NCBI GenBank assembly: GCA_007130045.1
Contig: SLTG01000056.1
Coordinates: 1 to 55,214, forward strand
Direction of reading: 5' to 3'
Source of the DNA: Opitutales bacterium
GTDB taxonomy: Bacteria; Verrucomicrobiota; Verrucomicrobiia; Opitutales; T3Sed10-336
Length of the DNA stretch: 55,214 nucleotides
Below the pieces are notes generated by a model. The model had not been told where the DNA came from and did not search any database. It was given only the letters and a program-made list of their open reading frames with translations. Positions 25,962 to 34,946 of this stretch are shown in pieces. Position 1 is the stretch's first letter. Each line of letters opens with the position of its first letter. Position numbers and translations under genes: made by a program.

Positions 25962-26062
25962 CCATTGACGCCTGAACCAAACTGAAGAACGTGATTCTCC
26001 GGGTTCCGGCTGCCGCTTTTCCCTTGTGTTCCCTGCGTCCTCTTGCGGCAAACATTGCCTTT

Positions 26063-27625
26063 TCAGACTTGACCGCCGCGCTCGGGGCTTGTTGGTTCCG
26101 ATGCTTCCTTGCCCCGTTCATCTCTCCCGCTTTCAACCCGGTACATTGTCAGGTTCGCGAGAAAACGGGCTTCCGCTTCGGGAAGGAACGGAAAGGTCAC
26201 CGTCCCGCTCGGGAGCGACAGCCTAACCGTTGCGACGCCCCGGCGGCGTTGAAACCAGCTCTGGCTGAGTTCCGCCCGCTGGGCGTTCCGCGAGGGAAAC
26301 ATCATGAGCCGGTGTCCGAACAATCCGCTCCTGAAATACGCGTACCGCCGGTCAACCGTCCATCCGACGGTCCGCCAATGTTGATACACAAGCAGCCAGA
26401 GAATCAGGAGCACCCCCAGGAACCCGGCCAGCAGGATTGCCTCGCCGATCGCCGCCGCGAACGTCCCGAACACCGCGGTAAACAGGAGCCCGAATCGAAG
26501 CATGAGAAAGCGCCGATAAAACGGGTGTACCCGGCGCAGCGATACGTCGGGGTTCACATCCGGCAGGAATTCTCCACTGAGCCGCCGCGCAGGATCCCGC
26601 GTCAGTCCCGGCACAAGAAAGGTGCGGGCGCCGGCATCGTTCTCCATTGCCGCAACACCGATCTGCCTGCATACAAGGTGCCTGCGCCGGATCATCCGTC
26701 CAACGGCCGTTTGAATCGACTCCACCGCCTGGAGCTTTGACAGCGACAGCACCTGTTCCTGGCGATTGAGCAATCCGCTTCGCTGGGTGAATCGCCCGTT
26801 TCCCCGGGTCAGTACAAAGCCGTGGAAACGAAGCCACGAAACGACCACCGAAATCGTAACCATCAGGACGACCAACCCAAACACCAACACGACCCCGGCC
26901 GCGAGTGCGGACCCGGTCGCCGTCACTATCCGCTCCCATAAATCGACCTCTCCTATGCGTTCGGCCAGGGACTGCTCGATCCGGTGGATAAAAGGCGACA
27001 ACGCCGCGGCCATGACGTACGCGTAATTGCTCGCCACACCGTGAAGGGTGAGGTTCCACGGAGTAACCCGGAAGAGCACCGAGGCTTCGCTTTCACCCGC
27101 AGAATCAGTTTCGGTTTCTCCTTTTCGCCCGTCGGATTCCCTTGAGGACTGCAGTTGGGTCCTAAGAAATTCCGCCGTCTCCCACCGGATTCCGGGAAGC
27201 TCGACTTCCGCCGCGGTGCTTCCGGGCGTGTCCACGCTGAACCGGACCAACCGGAACGGCCGCATATAAACCGGCTGTTGAAACGAAATATGCTGAATGC
27301 GCCCCGCCTGAAGCTTCAGTTCCTTGCGCTCGATAAGCCCCTTCTGGACACGGAGCATGTCTCCCTCCAGCCGGAATCTGAACCGCCGGTAGTAGATGAT
27401 GGAGATGGTTGTCCCAACGGCCAGCAACAGCCCGCCCGCAAGCGCGACCTCCATCACTCCGATCCGCTCGAACGCGGCCGCGCCCACGCCTGCCCCGAGA
27501 AGAAGGGGAATGTTCTCTCGGACGAACCGCACGATCCCGGCCGCCAGGATAAAAACAACCGACCACGGAGAAAGGCGGCGCCACCCGGAGGAACGTGACA
27601 ACGGGATTCCGCTATCGTCGCTCAT
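26063..27625 (-). CDS. YdbT-like membrane protein with bacterial PH domains
   Basis: A 520-aa membrane protein. ATG 27625 overlaps the end of the preceding YdbS-like gene by 14 bp. Hydrophobic pairs occur near residues 20-40 and 55-75, again near 215-260, and near 365-410. Each pair is followed by a beta-rich bPH2 domain: 'RFRFRLEGDMLRVQKGLIER', then 'GFVLTRGNGRFTQRSGLLNR', then 'YAYFRSGLFGHRLMMFPSRN'. Three repeats of this kind define the Bacillus YdbT type. The YdbS/YdbT pair is linked in Bacillus to resistance against some antimicrobial peptides. That role here is inference from pairing. Confidence 0.88.
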   Translation of the reverse strand: MSDDSGIPLSRSSGWRRLSPWSVVFILAAGIVRFVRENIPLLLGAGVGAAAFERIGVMEVALAGGLLLAVGTTISIIYYRRFRFRLEGDMLRVQKGLIERKELKLQAGRIQHISFQQPVYMRPFRLVRFSVDTPGSTAAEVELPGIRWETAEFLRTQLQSSRESDGRKGETETDSAGESEASVLFRVTPWNLTLHGVASNYAYVMAAALSPFIHRIEQSLAERIGEVDLWERIVTATGSALAAGVVLVFGLVVLMVTISVVVSWLRFHGFVLTRGNGRFTQRSGLLNRQEQVLSLSKLQAVESIQTAVGRMIRRRHLVCRQIGVAAMENDAGARTFLVPGLTRDPARRLSGEFLPDVNPDVSLRRVHPFYRRFLMLRFGLLFTAVFGTFAAAIGEAILLAGFLGVLLILWLLVYQHWRTVGWTVDRRYAYFRSGLFGHRLMMFPSRNAQRAELSQSWFQRRRGVATVRLSLPSGTVTFPFLPEAEARFLANLTMYRVESGRDERGKEASEPTSPERGGQV

Positions 27626-28196
27626 CCGAATCTCCCTGCGTTTCCTCGCCGTCCCGACCGTGAATACGCGAGAGCAGGAACTGCCGCACGAGTTCGGCAC
27701 GGTCGCGCTCCAACCCGCCGATCACAAGGTCCGCCCCCAGACCACCGGCCGTGTAACACGTCAGGCGAACGAGATTGAAATGCCTTTCGAGCGGGCCCGA
27801 CGCCGTTTCGACATGCTGAACCCGGGAAAGCGGAAGGATCACGGTTCTGCGGACGATGATTCCCCTCGCGTAAATCAGATCGTGTTCGCGCAAACCGTAC
27901 GCGCGTTTCCGGGCATCGAGCCAGGACAATGACGCAAACCCCGCTCCCAGAAACAGCGCGGCAAACGGCGCGACGGTTGCCGGCCCCTGAAACATCTCCC
28001 CGACGATCAACGCAAGCGTCGATCCCAGCGCTATAATCGACCAGGCGATTCCCTGGCTCACCACGCTGTAGATCGCAAACCGCGGCGAAACCGGCAGGAG
28101 CGGGACATCTTCGTACGCCGGAAGCTCTTCCGGCGCGATCATGTTGTTGTGAAATCCGTCGTCCATCACATTTTCGATCCAGGTTCTCAATCCCAC
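27612..28196 (-). CDS. YdbS-like bacterial PH domain membrane protein
   Basis: A 194-aa partner of the YdbT-like protein. Two membrane helices (~42-65 and 72-92) are followed by one bPH2 domain. Its family features are 'LREHDLIYARGIIVRRTVIL', 'PLSRVQHVETASGPLERHF', 'VRLTCYTAGG' and the terminal 'LERDRAELVRQFLLSRI'. The frame opens with GTG at 28196; ATG at 28166 (MDDGFHNN) is an alternative, and neither has a clear ribosome-binding site. The short overlap with the next gene implies translational coupling. Confidence 0.85.
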   Translation of the reverse strand: MGLRTWIENVMDDGFHNNMIAPEELPAYEDVPLLPVSPRFAIYSVVSQGIAWSIIALGSTLALIVGEMFQGPATVAPFAALFLGAGFASLSWLDARKRAYGLREHDLIYARGIIVRRTVILPLSRVQHVETASGPLERHFNLVRLTCYTAGGLGADLVIGGLERDRAELVRQFLLSRIHGRDGEETQGDSDERR

Positions 28197-28455
28197 GGTA
28201 ATCCAAACGGATTATCGGGCAAGGACGGATACGCACGCCCCACGCACCGCAGGCCCTTGAAAGGTTCGGGAAAAGAAGTGTGGATGCGCCATGGGCGATT
28301 GAAGCGGATGGGTTCAGGCACCTTTCCGGGATTGGAGACAAGCGAGGCGCTTGTTTCACTTGGCACCGGCTCCGCCGGGTTGGTTTGAACGGGGCTCGTT
28401 TCGCCAATGATTGGGTTGCATTCACGAGATGGATCCGGACAATACTGCTGGAAAA
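28197..28455. other. Divergent promoter region between the PH-domain operon and the arrestin cassette
   Basis: 259 bp with no convincing gene. It must hold promoters for both directions, but no near-consensus -35/-10 pair was seen. Confidence 0.4.
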
Positions 28456-29742
28456 ATGGGTTTCAGAATCTCATTTGGCGGGCGGGGGAGGCGGCGAACT
28501 CCGTCGGGGCCGATTTCAAAATCGGCCCGGCGCGGACTTGGACGCGGGGGACGTGTCGGGCTTTTTTTGTTTTTCGGGATATTCGCCGCGATGGGGAGCG
28601 TCTTTTTTTATTTCTTCTTCATCTCCTCGTTCCTGAAAGTTCGCGAAGCGGCGGCTTGGGAGGAAGTCACGTGCACGATCATCTCAAGTGATGTCGGCAG
28701 CTATCGGGGCAGTGAAGGCGGAACGGTTTACGCGCCGGAGATCGAGTACGAATATGAATACGCGGGCCGGACCTGGCGCTCGGATAAAGTCCGCTTTTTC
28801 GGGATGCGTTCGAGCAACCGGACTTCCCACGCGAACTTCGTCGCCCGCTTTCCCGAGGGAAGCGCGGCGGTTTGTTACGTAAACCCGGCAAATCCGTCCG
28901 AGGCGGTGCTTGATCGCGGCTATTCGGCCAGCATGTTTTTCGGACTCATCCCGCTCGTATTCGTCGGCGTCGGCGTCGGCGGAATGACCTATGCCGTGCG
29001 TGGAATGCGGAACGCCAAAGGAAAGGACTTTTCGCCGGTATTCAAAGGGAGCGAACAGGATCGCGGCAGCATGGGCCGGCTGACCGGCGAGGCGGTGCCG
29101 GGGTTGCCGGCGGTGGATGAAGCGGATTTCCAGGAATCCCGCCTGAAGCCATCGCAAACCGCTCTGGCGACTTGCCTGGCAATGGTCGGCGTCTCCATCT
29201 TCTGGAACGGCCTGGTTTCGGTCTTTGTCACGATCGCCGCTCGGAGTTGGATGGACGGCGATCCGGAATATTTCCTGACGTTCTTCATCATTCCGTTTGT
29301 TCTCGTGGGGATCGGTCTGATCGGGGGTGTTTTCTATTTTCTCCTCGCCCTGTTCAATCCCCGTCCGGACGTCACCGTTAGCGCGCGCGCGATTCAGTTG
29401 GGAGAGAAGTTGCGCATCAAGTGGATAGTCAACGGACGCACGGGGCGAATGGAATGGGTCCGGATCAGTCTCGAAGGAACGGAGTCGGCCACCTACCGCG
29501 TGGGGACAAGATCAACCACCGACACATCAAACTTCCTGTCCGAAACCCTGTTCGAATCTTCCGACCGGTTTGCCATGGCGGAAGGAAATCTCGAAGTGAC
29601 GATCCCCGCCGATACCATGCACTCGTTCGAAGCCCACAACAACAAGATCACCTGGGAACTTCGTTTTCACGGAAAGATCTCCACCTGGCCGGATGTAAAG
29701 CAGTCGTATCCCATCACGGTCCTGCCCCGGAAAATCGCGTAG
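28456..29742 (+). CDS. Membrane protein with DUF3592 and a C-terminal arrestin-like domain
   Basis: A 428-aa protein from ATG 28456, preceded by GGAAAA; an ATG at 28429 is also in frame. A basic N-terminus (GGRGRRR...SARRG) is followed by a helix (~36-60). A DUF3592-type extracytoplasmic domain comes next ('EVTCTIISSDVGSY', 'YEYEYAGRTWRSDKVRFFG', 'VCYVNPANPSEAVLDRG'), then helices at ~155-180, 235-262 and 270-298. The C-terminal ~125 residues are beta-rich and arrestin-like, with 'GEKLRIKWIV', 'RISLEGTESATYRVG' and 'NNKITWELRFHGKISTWPDV'. A 10-bp palindrome lies inside the first 25 codons. It heads a three-gene run; the function is unknown. Confidence 0.82.
   Translation: MGFRISFGGRGRRRTPSGPISKSARRGLGRGGRVGLFLFFGIFAAMGSVFFYFFFISSFLKVREAAAWEEVTCTIISSDVGSYRGSEGGTVYAPEIEYEYEYAGRTWRSDKVRFFGMRSSNRTSHANFVARFPEGSAAVCYVNPANPSEAVLDRGYSASMFFGLIPLVFVGVGVGGMTYAVRGMRNAKGKDFSPVFKGSEQDRGSMGRLTGEAVPGLPAVDEADFQESRLKPSQTALATCLAMVGVSIFWNGLVSVFVTIAARSWMDGDPEYFLTFFIIPFVLVGIGLIGGVFYFLLALFNPRPDVTVSARAIQLGEKLRIKWIVNGRTGRMEWVRISLEGTESATYRVGTRSTTDTSNFLSETLFESSDRFAMAEGNLEVTIPADTMHSFEAHNNKITWELRFHGKISTWPDVKQSYPITVLPRKIA
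28507..28528. repeat. Perfect 10-bp inverted repeat near the start of the DUF3592 gene
   Basis: GGGCCGATTT (28507-28516) and AAATCGGCCC (28519-28528) flank a CA dinucleotide. It lies about 50 nt inside the predicted coding start. It could be an mRNA hairpin controlling translation, an operator, or a hint that the true start is further downstream. Confidence 0.6.
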
Positions 29743-29780
29743 CCTGAATCAGTCACCGGATCGTGCGAAAATGAAGAGCA

Positions 29781-30221
29781 ATGGACGAACTGAAGATAGA
29801 GCTTGCGAGTGACCACAGGGAGTTTTTTCCGGGCGAGGAAGTGGCCGGAACGGTTTCCTGGCGGCTCGGAAAAGCGCCCCGCGAAGTCCATCTGCACCTG
29901 CTCTGGTATACTCAGGGGAAGGGGGACCGCGACGCACAACTCATTCGTACGGTTGAGTTCCAGCATCCCGCGAGCGAAGACAGCCGTCCGTTCCATATTT
30001 ATCTTCCGCGCGGACCTTACAGCTTCTCGGGTCGGCTGGTTTCGATTATATGGGGATTCGAGCTCATCGCGAATTCCTCGAAAGAAGCAGCGAACGAAGA
30101 AATCGTCCTCTCTCCCACAGGTAAAGAGGTCCGTCCGCCGAATGCCGACGAGCAGGAGGCCGGGCACCCGTTGGTTCAAAAGATCAAGAGCTGGTTCGGC
30201 GGGGGAAATGCGCGCGCGTGA
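29781..30221 (+). CDS. Small arrestin-like beta-sandwich protein
   Basis: 146 aa, no signal peptide or membrane helix, so probably cytoplasmic. The pattern 'ASDHREFFPGEEVAGTVSW' (polar beta strand, then 'G-E-x-V-x-G-x-V-x-W') followed by 'REVHLHLLWYTQGKGDRD' and 'FHIYLPRGPYSFSGRLVSI' is that of arrestin/Spo0M-like or Vps26-like sandwiches. It resembles the C-terminal domain of the preceding membrane protein, which suggests the two are partners or paralogous folds. It starts 38 bp after that gene and overlaps the following ATPase gene by 14 bp. Function unknown. Confidence 0.75.
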   Translation: MDELKIELASDHREFFPGEEVAGTVSWRLGKAPREVHLHLLWYTQGKGDRDAQLIRTVEFQHPASEDSRPFHIYLPRGPYSFSGRLVSIIWGFELIANSSKEAANEEIVLSPTGKEVRPPNADEQEAGHPLVQKIKSWFGGGNARA

Positions 30222-30783
30222 CAATCCGTTCACTGTTCAGCGAATCCACTCGATTCCCTACGTGTTCCCGGAGGGCGATTGGGGCTTGTTTTTGCAGCGC
30301 CTGGAAAAACTGGATTACCGCGGTGCGATCGTCGGGCCGAAGGGCAGGGGGAAAAGCACGCTGTTGCGCGAGCTCGGCGCCCGGCTCCGCGAGCGCAACC
30401 TCCAGCCCCGCTTCGTACGGCGCGATGAGGACGAGCCGTCGTTTCCGAAAGCATTCTGGAAACAGTTTCCGGCTACGCTGCAACCCGGTGACGTTATCTT
30501 GTTCGACGGCGCGGAGCAACTTACCTGCTGGGCGTGGCGGCGATTCGTGAGAATGAGCCGCGCCGCCCGAGGGCTCGTCATTACCTCCCACCGTCGCGGA
30601 ATGCTCCCGCTTCTGTACGTTTGCGATACGACTCCCGAACTTCTCAAGGAAGTCATCGCAAGAATCGCCCCGGACGAAGCCCCACGGCTGCCTCTTTCCG
30701 CCGAAGAACTGTATTCGCGCCATAAGGGCGACCTTCGGGAGGCGCTTCGCGAACTCTACGACCGCTACGCGCGGAAGGAGTGA
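30208..30783 (+). CDS. Small P-loop ATPase of the arrestin-like cassette
   Basis: 191 aa. The ATG at 30208 lies inside the end of the upstream gene (14-bp overlap) with GGGGGA in front. The Walker A is 'GPKGRGKSTLL' (43-53). The Walker B-like strand is 'VILFDGAEQL', with D instead of the usual second acidic residue position. A sensor-like 'GLVITSHRRGMLPLLYV' and the C-terminal 'HKGDLREALRELYDRYA' complete a conserved-looking protein. It is not a full AAA+ or ABC ATPase and resembles small nucleotide-dependent switches or tethering factors. Its partner is presumably the arrestin-like pair. Function unknown. Confidence 0.8.
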   Translation: MRARDNPFTVQRIHSIPYVFPEGDWGLFLQRLEKLDYRGAIVGPKGRGKSTLLRELGARLRERNLQPRFVRRDEDEPSFPKAFWKQFPATLQPGDVILFDGAEQLTCWAWRRFVRMSRAARGLVITSHRRGMLPLLYVCDTTPELLKEVIARIAPDEAPRLPLSAEELYSRHKGDLREALRELYDRYARKE

Positions 30784-30815
30784 GCAGCAAAGGGCGGCGC
30801 GGGCAGCGTTCCCTG

Positions 30816-30864
30816 TCCTTACGGACTGGCCTGCATTCCGCATCCTTGCGGACAGGCCTGCATT
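30816..30864 (+). repeat. Interspersed 22-bp repeat, locus 1 (two units)
   Basis: Units at 30816-30837 and 30843-30864 share the form TCCTTxCGGACxGGCCTGCATT with a 27-bp period; within the first, GTCC-TTAC-GGAC can fold back. A palindromic CGGCCCGCAGGCCG lies just after (30871-30884). The locus is 33 bp downstream of the ATPase stop and shares its sequence with 36659-36729 and 42145-42160. Confidence 0.8.
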
Positions 30865-30957
30865 GTTCTTCGGCCCGCAGGCCGCTTCCGTATGCAGCGG
30901 GGATCCCGAGAATTGGAATTGCAAGGCAAAACAGTTCCCGTCAAGGTCGCCGGCAAC

Positions 30958-31719
30958 ATGCAGACGAAACCTCACATTCACGCGGTGCGGCAACTAATCC
31001 GGTTCATCGTCCTATCCCTGTTCGCCCTTCTCTCGGCGACCGAACCGCTTTCAGGCCAGAAAATCGGCCTGAGCTCGCCGTTTGAAGCCTACACTCCGAA
31101 CGTTTCCGTAAGCTACACATATTATGACGGGCGGTTTGATTCCTCCCAACCGGTCACATTTGACGGTGAGATAACCGACGAGCTTCGTTTAAAACAGCAG
31201 GTCGTCGGCGCGCGCCTATCCCAGCAAGTCTGGTCCCGGGTGCAGTTGCACGCCGATGCGGGGATAGTCGAGAACGAACTCGCCGGGTCACGGTTCGACA
31301 GCGGGCCGGCCTACGGGGGCGGCATTCACGTGCTGCTGCATCCCGACCCGACTTTCTACCTGATGGCGATCGGATCGTTCCTCTGGCACGATACCGTCGA
31401 GCGTCGTGGCGACTCCGATACAGAGATGCAGATTCGCAACGACTGGCAGACAGGATTTCTGATCGGGCGTGAAGGAGACGCTCAGCCGTTGCTCGGAGAA
31501 GAGATCACCGGTTCACGCACCTACGTCGGCGTGGTCTATTCCGCGCGGAAGTTCCACCTTGATTCGGACGCATCCGAAACCTTCCAGCACGAACGCTACG
31601 CCGGAGTGATCGGGCTGGCGGGAATTCAATTGGACGTCGGCCACCGGTTCGGCCTCGCGTTCGAAGGCCATCTGGGCGCCGCCGCCGGCGCCAGCGGTTG
31701 GCTTTACTACCGGTTCTGA
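30958..31719 (+). CDS. Outer-membrane beta-barrel protein of unknown function
   Basis: 253 aa from ATG 30958, preceded by AAGGT and opening a signal peptide (HAVRQLIRFIVLSLFALLSA, cleavage near 'LSGQ'). The rest alternates as barrel strands ('VSVSYTYYDGRF', 'VGARLSQQVWSRVQLHADAG', 'FYLMAIGSFLW', 'RTYVGVVYSARKF') and ends 'AAGASGWLYYRF' with the terminal phenylalanine expected of outer-membrane proteins. No enzyme motif was seen. It is convergent with the RND efflux operon, 20 bp away. Confidence 0.75.
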   Translation: MQTKPHIHAVRQLIRFIVLSLFALLSATEPLSGQKIGLSSPFEAYTPNVSVSYTYYDGRFDSSQPVTFDGEITDELRLKQQVVGARLSQQVWSRVQLHADAGIVENELAGSRFDSGPAYGGGIHVLLHPDPTFYLMAIGSFLWHDTVERRGDSDTEMQIRNDWQTGFLIGREGDAQPLLGEEITGSRTYVGVVYSARKFHLDSDASETFQHERYAGVIGLAGIQLDVGHRFGLAFEGHLGAAAGASGWLYYRF

Positions 31720-31739
31720 AGTTCCATGAGACGTCAGGG

Positions 31740-34700
31740 CTAAGGACGCCCTCGCACAAAGAGCCGCTTGAGGTCGTCGATGACGGCGTAGAAACTGGGG
31801 ATGAGGATCATGGTGATCATAGTGGCGAAGATGAGACCGAAGATGATGGCCTGCGCCATGGGAGCGAGAAACTGCTCCTGTCCCCGGGTGAGGAAGGCCA
31901 GTCCGAAGAGTCCGCCGATCGTGGTCGCCGTGGTAAGCACGATCGGGCGCAAGCGCACCCGTCCGCTGTGAATGATCGAGTGCCAGCGCACAAACCGCAC
32001 GTGTTCGGGCGATATGTCGGACCGGGTCGCTTCGGCGCGGCGGCGGTTGATGAAGTGTACGAAGACCACCGAATTGTTGACGACGATTCCGGACAGGGCA
32101 ATCGCCCCCATGATCGCCATCAGGCCCAGCGGTTCGTTCATGAAGAGCAGCCCCCCAAACACCCCGATGATCCCGAACGGGATGACCGACATGACGATAA
32201 GCGGCTGCAGGAAGGCGTTGAAAATCACCGCGAGGATCACATAAATCATCAGCACCGCCAGCATGGCCGCCAACCGCATCGCTTCAAGGCTGCGTTGGGT
32301 GTCCTCGTTTTCACCGGCCAGATTGAATCGGTATCCCGGATACACCTCGGCGAATTCGGGAATCCAGTCTTCGATTAGACTGTTCGCTTCTCGCGACGTG
32401 ATCACCCGCGTGTCCACGTCGGCGGTTACGGTGAGTACCCGCAATTGGTTTCGCCGGATGATGGTCGCCATTCCCCGCGATTGAACCAGATCGGCCACCG
32501 ACGCAAGGCTGACCGGCTCGCCACGATCATTGATGACCCGCATTCCCAGGAGGATATCCGGATCGCGCTGCAGGCGTTCCTCCATTTTGACGCGAATGGT
32601 TACCTCGTCGTTTCCCCAGCGAATCCGCGACGCTTCAAGACCCCTGTAGGCACCCTGGAGCGCCCGCCCGACGACGGCAGTGTCCAGCCCGGACTGAAAC
32701 GCCTTTTCCTCGTCCAATTCGAACACATACTCGGTCGTACCCGGCGCGTAATCGTTGCCGATGTTGACGATGCCCTCCATTTGCCCCAGCCGCCCTTCAA
32801 TCTCCGTCGCTATCTCGCGCATCGGCCCGAATTCATCGCCCATGATCTGCACGTTGACCGCGCGTCCGACCGGCGGCCCCCCCTCCTGCGCTTCCACCGA
32901 GACCCGGATCATTTCGGGATAACGCTCAACGACCCTCCGGATATCGCGCATAATCGCGGAGGGCAGGCGGCTCTCCGGGTTTCGCTCGTCGATGTCCACG
33001 GTAATCATGGCGAGGTTGGCGCCGTTGCGCACGAACTGGTCGGTATCGTCAAGCCGGGATCCCATCTGGGTGGAAATGCCGAAGAGATCGTCCACAGGAA
33101 GCGCGTGAAAAATATCGCGCTCAATGTTCCGCACCACGGATTCGGTCTGATCGAGCGAGTAGTTCACCGGAAAGTCCAGCTTAACAAAGACCTGGTCCGC
33201 GTAATCACTGCTGAAGAGTTCGAACCGCACGATTCCGGCGTTGAACAGGCCCGCGCTTCCGGCGAGAAGGAGCATGAATCCCCCGATCACCGCGTAACGG
33301 CACCTAAGGCAGATTTTCAGGAAGTAAGTGTAAACCTCGATGATTCTTCGAATCAGATAGTTGACCGCCGCGCGAACTTCCGCGTACACGATCGCCGCGC
33401 TTAAGTAGAGTTTGCGAACGGGCCCCGGCGACTCCTTTCGGCGCCGCTCCAGTTTCGCCACGGTTTCGGGAAGGCGGACAAAATCGCAAAGGTGCGACGG
33501 AAGAATGACAAACGCCTGCACGAGGGAAAACGCGAGACCGGACACCACAACCACCGGGATGACAAAAAGAAATTTTCCGATGATCCCTTCGCCCAGAATC
33601 AGCGGCAGAAAGGCCGCCACCGTCGTCGCCACACTCCCCAACACCGGCCAGATCACTTCGCCGGTTCCGTTGATGGCCGCTTCCACCGGAGGGCTTCCTT
33701 TCTCGTAGTACCGGTAAACGTTTTCCGCGATCACGAGAGCGTCGTCCACGATCATTCCCAAAGCCATGATCAGGGCGAACAGGGAGAGCAGGTTCATGGT
33801 TTCGCCCATCATGTAAAGGACGATGAACGACCCGGCGAAAGAGATCGGCACCCCGATCGCGATCAGGAGGGCGAGGCGCCAGTTCAGGAACATGACGAGA
33901 AGGACGGTCACGACCACGAGCGCCTGAATCCCGTTCTGGACGACCGTCTGAATCCGGATGTCGATATACTTGGTGGCGTCGGACGTGACGACCCGTTCCA
34001 GGTCCGCCGGCAGGTAGAGCGCCGCTTCGTTGAACACCCGCCGAACCTCATCGGCGGTCTTCATGGCGTCGGTGCCCCGCTTTTTGATGATGGTGTAGCT
34101 GACCGCGGAGTTGAGGTTAATCCGCCCCCTCCGCTGCTCTTTCTCCATCGTATCCTTCACCCATGCCAGGTCGTTAAGCCGCAGCACACGGTCCTCGTAC
34201 ACCCGCACCGGGAGCGATTCCAGAGCCTCGGCAATCTCGATTTCCCCGCGCACACGCACGATCCGTTCGCCGCCCAGGGTCTCCATGCGACCGCCGACCC
34301 AGTCGCGGTTTCGCTGGGAAACCGCCTGTGAAATCTCCGCGAGTGAAACACCGAGCGCGTCCGCACGGAGGGGATCCGTTTCCACCCAGATCTCGCGGTC
34401 GCGCAGACCATCGACAAACACCTCCGAAACTCCGGGAACCAGACGCAGTTCCCGCATCAAGCGGTCGAGTTCCGGTCGGATCTCCTCGATCCGATAACCC
34501 GGCGGAATCACGACTCCGAGCGTCATCAGAGGCAACGGAATGTCGAACTCCCTGACGACCGATTCCTCGGCGCTCGCCGGCAGCTTGGCGCGGGCGCGGG
34601 AAACCTCCTGTCGCACGTCGTTCAAGACCGGATCCAAGTCGTCGATCCGCGGATCGATCTCCAGGAAGATGTCGGATATATTGTCCTGCGAAAACGAGAT

Positions 34701-34946
34701 CGTGTTGAGCACCCCCTGCGCGTTGGCGACTTCCTCTTCGATCGGAATTGTAATCAACTGCTCGATGTCCTCGGGGGCGGAGGTCGTGGCGTCAATGGTC
34801 TGAATCCGTATGAAATTAGTCGATACATCCGGAAACACATCGCGGCGCAGTTCGAATATGGCAAGGTAAAACCCGACCCCGAGCAACGCGATGGCGAGGA
34901 TGTTGACCGCGACGCGGTTGTTGACGCTCCAGCGGGCCGGATTCAT
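31740..34946 (-). CDS. RND efflux pump inner-membrane permease (HAE1/AcrB superfamily)
   Basis: 1068-aa proton-driven exporter. It begins 'NPARWSVNNRVAVNILAIAL' and has the twelve-helix duplicated layout with two large periplasmic loops. Family motifs include 'FPDVSTNFIRIQT', 'LMALGMIVDDALVIAENVYR'-type proton-relay aspartates near 400, and 'GIVVNNSVVFVHFINRRR' near 970. It most resembles heavy RND transporters of broad substrate range. It starts directly at the stop of the adaptor gene (TAA ATG), so it is translated from the same mRNA. No outer-membrane TolC-like gene is nearby; an unlinked one must serve. Confidence 0.95.
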   Translation of the reverse strand: MNPARWSVNNRVAVNILAIALLGVGFYLAIFELRRDVFPDVSTNFIRIQTIDATTSAPEDIEQLITIPIEEEVANAQGVLNTISFSQDNISDIFLEIDPRIDDLDPVLNDVRQEVSRARAKLPASAEESVVREFDIPLPLMTLGVVIPPGYRIEEIRPELDRLMRELRLVPGVSEVFVDGLRDREIWVETDPLRADALGVSLAEISQAVSQRNRDWVGGRMETLGGERIVRVRGEIEIAEALESLPVRVYEDRVLRLNDLAWVKDTMEKEQRRGRINLNSAVSYTIIKKRGTDAMKTADEVRRVFNEAALYLPADLERVVTSDATKYIDIRIQTVVQNGIQALVVVTVLLVMFLNWRLALLIAIGVPISFAGSFIVLYMMGETMNLLSLFALIMALGMIVDDALVIAENVYRYYEKGSPPVEAAINGTGEVIWPVLGSVATTVAAFLPLILGEGIIGKFLFVIPVVVVSGLAFSLVQAFVILPSHLCDFVRLPETVAKLERRRKESPGPVRKLYLSAAIVYAEVRAAVNYLIRRIIEVYTYFLKICLRCRYAVIGGFMLLLAGSAGLFNAGIVRFELFSSDYADQVFVKLDFPVNYSLDQTESVVRNIERDIFHALPVDDLFGISTQMGSRLDDTDQFVRNGANLAMITVDIDERNPESRLPSAIMRDIRRVVERYPEMIRVSVEAQEGGPPVGRAVNVQIMGDEFGPMREIATEIEGRLGQMEGIVNIGNDYAPGTTEYVFELDEEKAFQSGLDTAVVGRALQGAYRGLEASRIRWGNDEVTIRVKMEERLQRDPDILLGMRVINDRGEPVSLASVADLVQSRGMATIIRRNQLRVLTVTADVDTRVITSREANSLIEDWIPEFAEVYPGYRFNLAGENEDTQRSLEAMRLAAMLAVLMIYVILAVIFNAFLQPLIVMSVIPFGIIGVFGGLLFMNEPLGLMAIMGAIALSGIVVNNSVVFVHFINRRRAEATRSDISPEHVRFVRWHSIIHSGRVRLRPIVLTTATTIGGLFGLAFLTRGQEQFLAPMAQAIIFGLIFATMITMILIPSFYAVIDDLKRLFVRGRP

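Noticed and set aside
28493-28560. tRNA-Sec-like anticodon stem-loop (CGA-TTTCAAA-TCG with TCA)
   Set aside because: The stem-loop is good, but no acceptor pairing or TTCGA T-loop is found at the right distance, and the region is coding.
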